Part shown: positions 17,271 to 25,024 of the stretch, piece after piece
Layout of the letters: each line of letters opens with the position of its first letter
Position numbering within the stretch: the first letter of the stretch is position 1
Source: JBGVSA01 sp047605765
Lineage (GTDB): Bacteria; Pseudomonadota; Gammaproteobacteria; Burkholderiales; Rhodocyclaceae
NCBI GenBank assembly: GCA_047605765.1
Contig: JASGFB010000037.1
Span: forward strand, 1-37,011
Direction of reading: 5' to 3'
Length of the DNA: 37,011 nt
Program-made: the position numbers and the translations under genes
Notes under the pieces: model-generated
Told to the model about the DNA's origin: nothing
Seen by the model: only the letters and a program-made list of their open reading frames with translations
Database searches by the model: none

Positions 17271-18332
17271 TCAGCTCTTGGCGCCTTCATGGCGCGACAG
17301 CCGCGCCAGGAACATCTTGGAAATCACCAGCACGATCAGCGTGATGACGAACAGGATCAGGCCCAGTTCCATCAACGCGGCGGTATGCATGCCGGGCGCG
17401 GCTTCGGCGAACTCGTTGGCGAGCGCCGACGTGATGCTGTTGCCGGGCATGAACAGCGAGGCCGAATTGAGGAAGTTGGTGTTGCCGATGACAAAGGTCA
17501 CCGCCATCGTTTCGCCCAGCGCGCGGCCCAGCCCCAGCATGACGCCACCGATGACGCCAGCCTTGGAGTGCGGCAGAACGACGTTCCATACCACTTCCCA
17601 GGTCGTGCAGCCCAGGCCGTAAGCCGATTCCTTGAGCAGCGTCGGGGTGATTTCGAACACGTCACGCATCACCGCGGCGATGAACGGGATGATCATGATG
17701 GCCAGGATGATGCCGGCCGACAGCAGGCCGATGCCCATGGCGGGCCCGGAAAACAGCATGCCGATGAGGGGCAGCTTACCCAGCGTGGCGGCCAGCAGCG
17801 GCTGGACATGCACGGCGAAGAACGGCGCGAACACCAGCAGGCCCCACATGCCGTAAACAATGCTGGGGATGGCGGCGAGCAGTTCGATGGCGGTCCCCAG
17901 CGGCCGGCGCAGCCATTTGGGCGACAGCTCGGTCAGGAACAGCGCGATGCCGAAGCTCACCGGCACGGCGATCACCAACGCGATGATCGACGTGAGCATG
18001 GTCCCGTAAATAGGCACCACCGCGCCGAAGCGCTCCATCGGTGGATTCCATTCGGACGAGAACAGGAAATGGATGCCCAGGCCCTTGATGGCCGGCCATG
18101 AGGCGTAGATAAGGGCAACGATGATGCCCGTCAGGCACAACAGGGCGAAGAATGCGACCCCACTGGTCAAGCCGGCAAATAAGCGATCGCCAAGATCGCG
18201 CTTGGGCCGATCAAGGCCCAGGTCAGAGTGCGTACGCAACAACGCGCCCCCCGCTTGCGAGCCAACAGCCGCCCCGGCCACATCGGCCGGGGCGGCTGTC
18301 ATGCTCCCGTTAGAATTAACGGAGACGGTCAT
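17271..18332 (-). CDS. pstC: Phosphate ABC transporter permease PstC
   Basis: The 353-residue permease has about six hydrophobic segments after a roughly 50-residue cytoplasmic lead. Family features include SSEWNPPMERFGAVVPIYGTM, AAIPSIVYGMWGL, and the EAA-type loop LKESAYGLGCTTWEV followed by GRALGETMAVTFVIGN. It forms the phosphate channel with PstA. The start at 18332 lies six bases after the pstS stop; the next in-frame ATG at 18302 has too short a spacing from GGGAG. Confidence 0.95.
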   Translation of the reverse strand: MTVSVNSNGSMTAAPADVAGAAVGSQAGGALLRTHSDLGLDRPKRDLGDRLFAGLTSGVAFFALLCLTGIIVALIYASWPAIKGLGIHFLFSSEWNPPMERFGAVVPIYGTMLTSIIALVIAVPVSFGIALFLTELSPKWLRRPLGTAIELLAAIPSIVYGMWGLLVFAPFFAVHVQPLLAATLGKLPLIGMLFSGPAMGIGLLSAGIILAIMIIPFIAAVMRDVFEITPTLLKESAYGLGCTTWEVVWNVVLPHSKAGVIGGVMLGLGRALGETMAVTFVIGNTNFLNSASLFMPGNSITSALANEFAEAAPGMHTAALMELGLILFVITLIVLVISKMFLARLSRHEGAKS

Positions 18333-18338
18333 GGAGGC

Positions 18339-19376
18339 TTACTTCGCAGCCGAAACGGTCTTGCCGGAAGCGTCCTTGATTTGTCCCCAGGACGTGTAGA
18401 TCTGCTTGACCGTCGCATCGGGCAGCGGCACGTAGTCCAGATCGGCTGCCATCTTGCCACCGTTCTTGTACGCCCACTCGAAGAACTTCAGGACTTCGGT
18501 GCCTTGGACCGGCTTGTCTTGTTGCTTGTGCATCAGAATGAAGGTGGCGCTGGTGATCGGCCACGAATCCTTGCCCGGCTGTTCGGTCAGGATTTCGTAG
18601 AAGCTCGAACCCCAGTTGGCACCAGCCGAAGCGGCGGCGAACGAGTCATCCGACGGTTGCGGCCATTGCTTGTCCTTGTTCTGCACCAGCGCGTACGTCA
18701 GCTTGTTTTGCTTGGCGTAGGCATATTCGACGAAGCCGATCGAACCCGGCAGGCGTTGCACGAAGGCCGACACGCCTTCGTTACCCTTGCCGCCCAGGCC
18801 CACCGGCCATTGCGGGGCGGTGCCTTCACCGACCTTTTGCTTCCATTCCGGCGACACCTTCGACAGGTAGTTGGTGAACACGAACGAGGTGCCCGAACCG
18901 TCGGCACGGCGCACCACGCCGATGGCCTGATCCGGCAGCTTGGCGCCCGGGTTCAGTTCGGCGATGGCCTTGTCGTTCCAGTTGGCGATCTTGCCCAGGA
19001 AGATGTCGGCCAGCACGGCGCCGGTCAGCTTCAGTTCGCCGGCCTTGATGCCCGGCACGTTCAGCACCGGCACCACGCCGCCGATGACCGTCGGGAACTG
19101 GGTCAGGCCGTCCTTGGACAGCTCTTCGGGCTTGAGGGGCATGTCGGACGCGCCGAAATCGACGGTCTTGGCCTGGATTTGCTTGATACCACCACCGGAA
19201 CCGATGGATTGGTAGTTGATCTTGTTGCCGGTGGCCTTGTTGTAGGCATCGGCCCACTTGGCGTAGATCGGGGCCGGGAAGGAAGCACCAGCGCCAGTGA
19301 TCTCGGCGGCGAACGAAGCGGTTGAGAACGCTGCCATCAGGGCAGCGACGAGCGTGTTCAGGGCGGTGTTGCGCAT
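18339..19376 (-). CDS. pstS: Periplasmic phosphate-binding protein PstS
   Basis: The 345-residue precursor has a Sec signal ending in FSTASFAA. Classic PstS phosphate-binding features follow: ITGAGASFPAPIYAKW at the mature N-terminus, SIGSGGGIKQI, DFGASDMPL and RRADGSGTSFVFTNYL. It captures phosphate for the PstCAB channel. I start at 19376, where AGAGGAA lies seven bases upstream; an earlier in-frame ATG at 19406 precedes a polar stretch that would disrupt the signal peptide. It is first in the pstSCAB operon, downstream of a possible Pho box. Confidence 0.96.
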   Translation of the reverse strand: MRNTALNTLVAALMAAFSTASFAAEITGAGASFPAPIYAKWADAYNKATGNKINYQSIGSGGGIKQIQAKTVDFGASDMPLKPEELSKDGLTQFPTVIGGVVPVLNVPGIKAGELKLTGAVLADIFLGKIANWNDKAIAELNPGAKLPDQAIGVVRRADGSGTSFVFTNYLSKVSPEWKQKVGEGTAPQWPVGLGGKGNEGVSAFVQRLPGSIGFVEYAYAKQNKLTYALVQNKDKQWPQPSDDSFAAASAGANWGSSFYEILTEQPGKDSWPITSATFILMHKQQDKPVQGTEVLKFFEWAYKNGGKMAADLDYVPLPDATVKQIYTSWGQIKDASGKTVSAAK

Positions 19377-19414
19377 GACGATTCCTCTATGGGAGTGGAT
19401 AGACAACGGCCGTC

Positions 19415-19448
19415 ACAATATTGCGGATATGTTACGGCTGTATTGCAG
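19415..19448 (-). promoter_or_regulatory. Possible PhoB box and -10 element of pstSCAB
   Basis: Read on the minus strand, CTGCAATACAG (19448-19438) and CCGTAACATAT (19437-19427) are two adjacent 11-base units. They match CTGTCATAAAG at 8 and 6 of 11 positions. A -10-like TATTGT (19420-19415) follows after six bases, closer than the usual ten. PhoB control of pstS is general in proteobacteria, but this box is a weak match. Confidence 0.35.
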
Positions 19449-19852
19449 TGTCACGATTGCTTGGCCGCGCGCGCCGCCGCCAGCGCCGGGCGAGCCGCCT
19501 GATCGGCCGGTTTTTCAGGCTGGGCCTGGGTTTGGCGGGGATGCCCCGTAACCGGCATAGGTCGCACACAACCGCTCCCGCCGCGACACTTCGCAGCGCG
19601 GGCCGCCCCTTCTTTTTACCCGGATTTTTTGTTTCATCCCCTTTGGCGTGACGGCCGCTCACAGCGCCTATCCGCCAACCCGGGACATCGTCCACCGCTG
19701 CCAGGCGGGCGACGATACGAGCCCTGGCAGCGCCCCGCCCCGGATGCCCGGCTGTGCGTGCCCGCTCATATACATATCGACATTTCTTGGTTCATCCGGT
19801 CCTCGCCACTCACTACGATCAATGCTGATCGAGCATCACACCTGAGGACACC
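19449..19852. other. Intergenic region between divergent pstS and the sulfolactate-lyase genes
   Basis: About 400 bases without a gene. Visible structure includes a ten-base perfect inverted repeat CGCTGCCAGG (19696-19705) / CCTGGCAGCG (19723-19732) with a 17-base loop. There are T-rich patches at 19610-19630 and an AT-richer stretch from 19768 that contains the likely promoter and operator of the lyase operon. I recognise no RNA family. Confidence 0.45.
19822..19836 (+). promoter_or_regulatory. Candidate operator upstream of the lyase operon
   Basis: ATGCT (19822-19826), GATCG and AGCAT (19832-19836) form an inverted repeat. It lies just downstream of a -10-like TACGAT (19814-19819), 17 bases from a poor -35 (TTCATC, 19791-19796). 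A repressor bound here would block transcription of the five-gene plus-strand operon. Which regulator uses it is unknown; none is encoded nearby. Confidence 0.35.
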
Positions 19853-20134
19853 ATGGTTCATTTTGTCGTACATGACCGGCGCGACACGACGGGCGTAGTC
19901 GTCGTGGAAGGCGTCGAAGCCGGCCAGACCCTGACGGGCTGGCTGATGGATGGGGACGACACGCTCACCGTCACGGTGCGCGAAGCCATTCCCATCGGCC
20001 ACAAGCTGGCCCTCAAGAACATCGCCCTCCGCGACGACGTCATCAAGTACGGCGAAATCATCGGCGTGGCGGTGGCCCCCATCGGGCGCGGCGAACACCT
20101 GCACGTGCACAACGTCAAGACCAAGCGGTGGTGA
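19853..20134 (+). CDS. suyA: Small subunit of a SuyAB-type lyase: probable (2R)-sulfolactate sulfo-lyase alpha
   Basis: The 93-residue protein is a SAF-domain protein of the UxaA/SuyA type. It contains GWLMDGDD, IPIGHKLALKNI (47-58), VIKYGEIIGVA and the C-terminal GEHLHVHNVKTKRW. In the family this small domain pairs with a large UxaA-type subunit to eliminate an alpha-hydroxyacid. Separate small and large subunits are usual for SuyAB, while many altronate dehydratases are fused. TGAGGA precedes the ATG. The neighbouring sulfonate-type ABC transporter and the SlcC- and ComC-like dehydrogenases favour sulfolactate as substrate. Altronate or another sugar acid remains possible. Confidence 0.75.
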   Translation: MVHFVVHDRRDTTGVVVVEGVEAGQTLTGWLMDGDDTLTVTVREAIPIGHKLALKNIALRDDVIKYGEIIGVAVAPIGRGEHLHVHNVKTKRW

Positions 20135-20139
20135 GCGCC

Positions 20140-21306
20140 ATGAGTCTTGCACAGAGTTTCTGGGGTTTCCGTCGCGAAAATGGCCGGATCGGCGTGCGCA
20201 ACCACGTCATCATCCTGCCCGTCGACGACCTGTCGAACGCCGCCAGCGAGGCGGTTGCCCACAACATCAAGGGCACCCTCGCCCTGCCGCATCCGTATGG
20301 CCGGCTGCAGTTCGGCGCCGACCTCGAATTGCACTTCCGTACCTTGATCGGTACGGGCGCCAATCCGAACGTGGCCGCCGTCGTGGTCATCGGCATCGAA
20401 CCGGGCTGGACGCAGCGCGTGGTGGATGGCATCGCCGCCACCGGCAAGCCCGTGATCGGATTTTCGATCGAGCTGAACGGCGACATCGCCACCATCGCTG
20501 CCGCTTCGCGGGCAGCCAAGGATTACCTGCAGTGGGCCTCCGAGCGGCGCCGCACCGAACACGACATACGCGAGCTGTGGGTGTCGACCAAGTGCGGCGA
20601 ATCCGACACGACCTCCGGCTGCGGCGCCAATCCGACCGTCGGCAATGCCTTCGACAAGCTGTACGACGCGGGCACCACCCTGCTCTTTGGCGAAACATCC
20701 GAGATCACCGGTGGCGAGCACCTGGTGGCGGCGCGGGCCCGCACGCCCGACATCGGCGCGCATTTTCTGCGCACCTGGCAGGCGTACAACGACTTCATCG
20801 TCGCCAACAAGACCAACGATCTGTCCGAGTCGCAACCGACCAAGGGCAACATCGCCGGTGGCCTGACCACCATCGAAGAAAAGGCGCTGGGCAACATTCA
20901 GAAAATCGGCAAGCGCTGCCGCGTCGACGGCGTGCTGGAGCCAGCCGAAGCGCCCGCGGGCCCCGGCCTGTGGTTCATGGATTCCAGCTCGGCGGCGGCC
21001 GAAATGGTGACGCTGGCGGCAGCGGCCGGCTTTGCCGTCCATCTGTTCCCCACCGGCCAAGGCAACGTCATCGGCAACCCCATCCTGCCGGTCATCAAGC
21101 TGACGGCCAATCCACGCACTGTGCGCACGATGGGTGAGCACATCGACTACGACTGCTCGGGGCTGCTGCAACGCCAGATCAACCTGGACCAGGCCGGCGA
21201 CGCTTTGCTCGCCGAATTGCTGCGTACCGCCAACGGGCGCCTGACGGCGGCCGAGGCGCTCGGCCATCGCGAATTCGTGCTCACCAAGCTGTATCGCAGC
21301 GCCTGA
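20140..21306 (+). CDS. suyB: Large subunit of a SuyAB-type lyase: probable (2R)-sulfolactate sulfo-lyase beta
   Basis: The 388-residue protein belongs to the UxaA/GarD/SuyB family. Visible motifs are GFRRENGRIGVRNHV (9-23), STKCGESDTTSG (149-160), KGNIAGGLTTIEEKALGN (235-252) and FPTGQGNVIGNP (303-314). The motif KCGESD replaces the KCGGSD I expect of sugar-acid dehydratases. SuyAB is an iron-dependent enzyme cleaving (R)-sulfolactate into pyruvate and sulfite. I chose the ATG at 20140, five bases after the suyA stop; a GTG at 20128 would overlap suyA. The substrate assignment is inferred from length, two-subunit form and neighbours. Confidence 0.75.
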   Translation: MSLAQSFWGFRRENGRIGVRNHVIILPVDDLSNAASEAVAHNIKGTLALPHPYGRLQFGADLELHFRTLIGTGANPNVAAVVVIGIEPGWTQRVVDGIAATGKPVIGFSIELNGDIATIAAASRAAKDYLQWASERRRTEHDIRELWVSTKCGESDTTSGCGANPTVGNAFDKLYDAGTTLLFGETSEITGGEHLVAARARTPDIGAHFLRTWQAYNDFIVANKTNDLSESQPTKGNIAGGLTTIEEKALGNIQKIGKRCRVDGVLEPAEAPAGPGLWFMDSSSAAAEMVTLAAAAGFAVHLFPTGQGNVIGNPILPVIKLTANPRTVRTMGEHIDYDCSGLLQRQINLDQAGDALLAELLRTANGRLTAAEALGHREFVLTKLYRSA

Positions 21307-21337
21307 CCCGATCATCCTCATCCGGACCCTTCAAGAC

Positions 21338-22336
21338 ATGTACTCACGCATTCTTTCGGTGGCGCTCGGCGTCACCCTGGCGGCAGGCGCCCAATGGGCC
21401 CACGCCGAAGCGAGCGAACTACGCATCGCCAAGCAATACGGCATCAGCTACCTGCCGATGCTCATCATCGAGAACGACAAGCTCGTCGAAAAGCACGCCA
21501 AGGCTGCCGGGCTGGGCGATGTGAAAGTCACCTGGGCCACCTTTGCCGGTGCCAACGTCATGAACGACGCGCTGCTGTCCAATTCGCTCGACATCGCCTC
21601 GGCCGGTGTGCCGCCGGCCATCACGCTGTGGGACAAGACGCGCGGCGACGTCAAGCTGATCGCGGCGATGAACTCGATGCCCAACCTGCTCAACACGCGC
21701 AATCCCAAGATCAAGTCGATCCGCGACTTCACCGACAAGGACAAGATCGCCGTGCCGGCGGTCAAAGTGGGATTCCAGCCGGTGGTGTTGCAGATGGCGG
21801 CGCTGCAGACGTTCGGCGAGGGGCAGCAGTTCAAGCTCGATCCGCTGACGGTGTCGCTGGCGCACCCGGACGGGCTGGCCGCGCTGCTGTCCGGCGTCGG
21901 CGAAATCTCCGCCCACTTCACGGCGCCCCCGTTCTCGCAACGCGAGCTGGAAACGCCGGGCGTTCACACCGTGCTCAATTCGTACGACGTGCTGGGCGGC
22001 CCGGCCACCTTCAACGTGCTGTACGGCAGCCGCCGCTTTCACGACAACAATCCCAAGCTCTACGCGGCCTTCCTGAAGGCCTACGAAGAGGCCACCGCCC
22101 TCATCAACCGCGACAAACGCGCCGCCGCGCAGCGTTATCTGGATCTATCCAAGGACAAGGATTCGGTGCAAGACATCTACAAGATCCTCAACGACCCGCA
22201 GGTGATCTTCACCACCACGCCGCAGAACGTCACCAAGTTCTCCGACTTCCTCTACAAGATCGGCACCATCAAGCAGAAACCCGCCACGTGGAAGGAATTC
22301 TTTTTCCCTGAAGTACACGCCCTGCCCGGGAGCTGA
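21338..22336 (+). CDS. Periplasmic binding protein of a taurine/sulfonate-type ABC importer
   Basis: The 332-residue precursor has a signal peptide ending in QWAHA (about residue 23). The mature part follows the SsuA/TauA/NMT1 pattern: ELRIAKQYGISYLPMLI at the first strand, then NDALLSNSLDIASAGVPPAI, with AHFTAPPFSQREL in the second lobe. Such proteins bind sulfonates, nitrate or pyrimidine precursors in the periplasm. Position directly after suyAB (31 bases) suggests the ligand is sulfolactate or a related C3 sulfonate. That ligand is inference. Confidence 0.85.
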   Translation: MYSRILSVALGVTLAAGAQWAHAEASELRIAKQYGISYLPMLIIENDKLVEKHAKAAGLGDVKVTWATFAGANVMNDALLSNSLDIASAGVPPAITLWDKTRGDVKLIAAMNSMPNLLNTRNPKIKSIRDFTDKDKIAVPAVKVGFQPVVLQMAALQTFGEGQQFKLDPLTVSLAHPDGLAALLSGVGEISAHFTAPPFSQRELETPGVHTVLNSYDVLGGPATFNVLYGSRRFHDNNPKLYAAFLKAYEEATALINRDKRAAAQRYLDLSKDKDSVQDIYKILNDPQVIFTTTPQNVTKFSDFLYKIGTIKQKPATWKEFFFPEVHALPGS

Positions 22337-22339
22337 ACC

Positions 22340-23116
22340 ATGACCACGCCGCTGCTCGACGTCCACGGCGTCACCCTGCGCTACAAGACCCGCGAGCGCG
22401 TGGTCACCGCCACGCATCGCGTCAGCTTTTCGGTGCGGCGCGGGGATCGCTACGTGTTGCTCGGTCCGTCGGGCTGCGGCAAGTCGACGTTGCTCAAGGC
22501 CGTGGGCGGCTACATCACGCCCGCCGAAGGGCGCCTGCTGCTCAAGGGCGCTCCGATCACCCGCCCCGGCGCCGATCGCGTCATGGTGTTCCAGGAATTC
22601 GACCAATTGTTGCCGTGGAAAACCGTGCTCCAGAACGTGCGCTTCGGACTCGAAGCCAGCGGCAAGCTGCGCGGTGAGGCGGCACACACGCACGCGCTGC
22701 GCTACCTGAAGAAGGTGGGGCTGGAAGGCTTCGCCGACAGCTTTCCGCACACCTTGTCGGGCGGAATGAAGCAGCGCGTGGCCATTGCGCGCGGCATGGC
22801 GATGGAGCCCGACATCATTCTGATGGATGAGCCCTTCGCCGCCCTCGACGCCCTCACCCGACGCACCATGCAGGATGAATTGCTGCGCCTGTGGCAGGAC
22901 ACGCAGTTCACCGTGTTGTTCGTGACGCATTCGATCCCGGAAGCGATTCGCCTGGGCAATCGCATCCTGTTGTTGTCGCCGCATCCCGGCCAGGTCATCA
23001 CCGAAATCGCCAGCGACGGGCAGGATCTGCCCGATGCCGACGGCAAGCTTCTGTCCACCCGTATCCACGAGACGCTGTTCGCCGAAGCGTCCGCGCGCGA
23101 GGCCGCTCATGCCTGA
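22340..23116 (+). CDS. ATP-binding subunit of the sulfonate-type ABC importer
   Basis: The 258-residue ATPase of the SsuB/TauB class has Walker A GPSGCGKST (42-50), Q-loop Q85, PWKTVLQNV typical of the class (92-100), signature LSGGMKQR (139-146), Walker B ILMDEPFAALD (160-170) and H197. It starts three bases after the binding-protein stop and overlaps the permease gene by eight bases, so the three transporter genes are translationally coupled. Confidence 0.93.
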   Translation: MTTPLLDVHGVTLRYKTRERVVTATHRVSFSVRRGDRYVLLGPSGCGKSTLLKAVGGYITPAEGRLLLKGAPITRPGADRVMVFQEFDQLLPWKTVLQNVRFGLEASGKLRGEAAHTHALRYLKKVGLEGFADSFPHTLSGGMKQRVAIARGMAMEPDIILMDEPFAALDALTRRTMQDELLRLWQDTQFTVLFVTHSIPEAIRLGNRILLLSPHPGQVITEIASDGQDLPDADGKLLSTRIHETLFAEASAREAAHA

Positions 23117-23975
23117 ACAATCGCAACTCACACTCGCCGCCCCGGTGGCCCGCCCGCGTGGCGGCAGCGATGCCCCCCTCCACAACCTGGGACCGTTCGA
23201 GCGCCTGTGGCAGATCGCCGCGCTGCGCAAAGCGCTGATCCTCGTGGTGCTGGCCGCGTTGTGGCAGACCTACGCCACCCATCTCGACAATCCGTTGCTG
23301 TTCCCGACCTTCACCGACACCCTGGCGGCCTTGTGGGACGGCCTCGTGTCGGGGAATCTGCTCAAGCGCGCCGGTTTCACGCTGCACACCCTGCTCACCG
23401 GCTACGCCATTGGCATTGCGCTGGCGGCCCTGGTCACCGCCCTCGCCGTGGGCTCGCGCATCGGCAACGATCTGCTCGAAACGCTGACCGCCATGTTCAA
23501 CCCCTTGCCGGCCATCGCGCTGCTGCCTTTGTCGCTGATCTGGTTCGGGCTGGGCCATGCCAGCCTGGTCTTCGTGCTGGTCCACTCGGTGCTGTGGCCG
23601 GTGGCGCTCAACACGCACGGCGGCTTCAAGGCGGTGTCGCCAACCCTGCGCATGGTGGGCCGCAACTACGGCTTGTCAGGCCTGCGGCTGGTGGCGACGA
23701 TCCTCATCCCGGCCGCCTTCCCGAGCATTCTCAGCGGGCTCAAGATCGGCTGGGCCTTTGCCTGGCGGACGTTGATCGCGGCCGAGCTGGTGTTCGGCGT
23801 CAGCTCCGGTGGCGGCGGCCTGGGCTGGTTCATCTACGAGAACAAGAACCAACTGGAAATCCCCTCGGTGTTCGCCGGCCTGCTCACCGTCATCATCATC
23901 GGGCTGGCCGTGGACAATCTGGTCTTCCGCGCCATCGAAGCACGCACCGTACGACGCTGGGGCATGCATAGCTGA
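23109..23975 (+). CDS. Permease subunit of the sulfonate-type ABC importer
   Basis: The 288-residue protein has about six membrane segments in a binding-protein-dependent permease domain of the SsuC/TauC class. The EAA-type loop is GRNYGLSGLRLVATILIPA, contacting the ATPase. It then shows the class-typical AWRTLIAAELVFGVSSGGGGLGWFI. The ATG at 23109 overlaps the ATPase stop; an upstream in-frame start would lie inside that gene. It is the last gene of the plus-strand operon and is convergent with the ComC-like gene across the hairpin at 23995-24023. Confidence 0.92.
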   Translation: MPEQSQLTLAAPVARPRGGSDAPLHNLGPFERLWQIAALRKALILVVLAALWQTYATHLDNPLLFPTFTDTLAALWDGLVSGNLLKRAGFTLHTLLTGYAIGIALAALVTALAVGSRIGNDLLETLTAMFNPLPAIALLPLSLIWFGLGHASLVFVLVHSVLWPVALNTHGGFKAVSPTLRMVGRNYGLSGLRLVATILIPAAFPSILSGLKIGWAFAWRTLIAAELVFGVSSGGGGLGWFIYENKNQLEIPSVFAGLLTVIIIGLAVDNLVFRAIEARTVRRWGMHS

Positions 23976-23994
23976 CGCAGTTCGCACCGTATGA

Positions 23995-24023
23995 GAACAG
24001 GCGCCGTGAAGGCGCCCGTGTTC
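23995..24023. terminator. Hairpin between convergent permease and ComC-like genes
   Basis: GAACAGGCGCC (23995-24005) pairs with GGCGCC (24011-24016) and TGTTC (24019-24023), with a two-base bulge (CG). It lies in the 50-base gap between the two stop codons and could serve both strands. Confidence 0.65.
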
Positions 24024-24025
24024 TT

Positions 24026-25024
24026 TCAGCCAGCCAAGGCGTGCAACTGCGCCAGTAATGCATCCGGAATATCGATGACCTCGGCGCTGGCGGCCTGCGC
24101 GGCCAATCGACGGGTGCCAGGCAGGCGAACGTCCTCGTCCTGCAGCATGTAGGCGAGCAGCGTCTCCAGACGTTCGTGGAAGACCTCCCGCCCCGCCAGC
24201 GCGCCCGGATCGAGCACCAGGAAGGCCTGGCCAATGCGCGGACGATTGCCGGCGTCGACAAAGAACGAATCGGCCTCGAAGCCGAGCGCAGCCCCCGTCA
24301 GCGTCGTCACCAGCAATTCCACCACCAGGGCCAGCAAAGCGCCTTTGACGCCGCCGGCCGGCGCCATCATGCCCGCCAAGCCGGCCTGGGGATCGGTGGT
24401 CGGCTGGCCACTGCTGTCCAGTGCCCAGCCCAGGGGAATCGAGCGGCCCTCACGCGCGGCCACCATCAATCTGCCACGCGCCACTTCCGACAGACTCAGG
24501 TCGATCACCAGCGGCGCGGCATCACGGCGCGGGAACACCGCGGCGATGGGATTGGTGCCGAACACCGCGCGCCGGCCGCCCCACGCCGGGATGGCGGCCG
24601 GCGAGTTGCCGAATGCCAAGCCCACCAGACCGTGCGCGGCGACCTCGCGCAGATGGTAGGCGGCGACACCGAAATGATGACTGTTGGCCACGCCGGCAAA
24701 CACCACCCCCTGTTCGGCGACGCGATCGATGGCCACGCTGACGGCCAACTCGATGGCCGGGAAGGCAAAACCTTCGCGTGCGTCCACCAGCACCGCGCCG
24801 CCCTGGGCGCGCACGACGCTTGCCTCGGCATCGCCATTGACGCGCCCCGAACGCAGATGCGCGGCGTATTGCGGCACACGCGACAAGCCATGCGATGCCA
24901 GGCCATCACGTTCGGCGGCCACCAGTGCGCGTGCCGTGCTGGCGGCCGCATGGGCATTCGCACCGGCGGCGTGCAGCGCACGCTCCGCCAGTGCACGTGC
25001 GCTATTCAGATCAACGTAGGCCAT
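24026..25024 (-). CDS. comC: Probable (R)-sulfolactate dehydrogenase, Ldh/MDH-type-2 family
   Basis: The 332-residue protein belongs to the malate/L-lactate dehydrogenase type-2 family, with its unusual NAD(P) fold. Visible motifs are AERDGLASHGLSRVPQY (37-53, with D40 and H45), NSHHFGVAAYHLR (114-126, with H116-H117) and FGNSPAAIPAWGG (138-150). ComC uses NADP(H) to interconvert sulfopyruvate and (R)-sulfolactate. Its start overlaps the end of the SlcC-like gene by 14 bases, so the two are co-translated. With SlcC it would invert (S)- to (R)-sulfolactate. Ureidoglycolate or malate dehydrogenase activity is the main alternative on sequence alone. Confidence 0.7.
   Translation of the reverse strand: MAYVDLNSARALAERALHAAGANAHAAASTARALVAAERDGLASHGLSRVPQYAAHLRSGRVNGDAEASVVRAQGGAVLVDAREGFAFPAIELAVSVAIDRVAEQGVVFAGVANSHHFGVAAYHLREVAAHGLVGLAFGNSPAAIPAWGGRRAVFGTNPIAAVFPRRDAAPLVIDLSLSEVARGRLMVAAREGRSIPLGWALDSSGQPTTDPQAGLAGMMAPAGGVKGALLALVVELLVTTLTGAALGFEADSFFVDAGNRPRIGQAFLVLDPGALAGREVFHERLETLLAYMLQDEDVRLPGTRRLAAQAASAEVIDIPDALLAQLHALAG

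Noticed and set aside
19853..21306. Altronate (sugar-acid) dehydratase as the primary call for the two-subunit lyase.
   Set aside because: No uronate or altronate pathway genes are nearby, while a sulfonate-type importer and SlcC- and ComC-like dehydrogenases are. It is kept as the alternative.
18339..21306. A single bidirectional regulon for pstS and the lyase operon because they are divergent.
   Set aside because: The gap is nearly 0.5 kb, with a Pho-box candidate close to pstS and a separate operator close to suyA; nothing links them.
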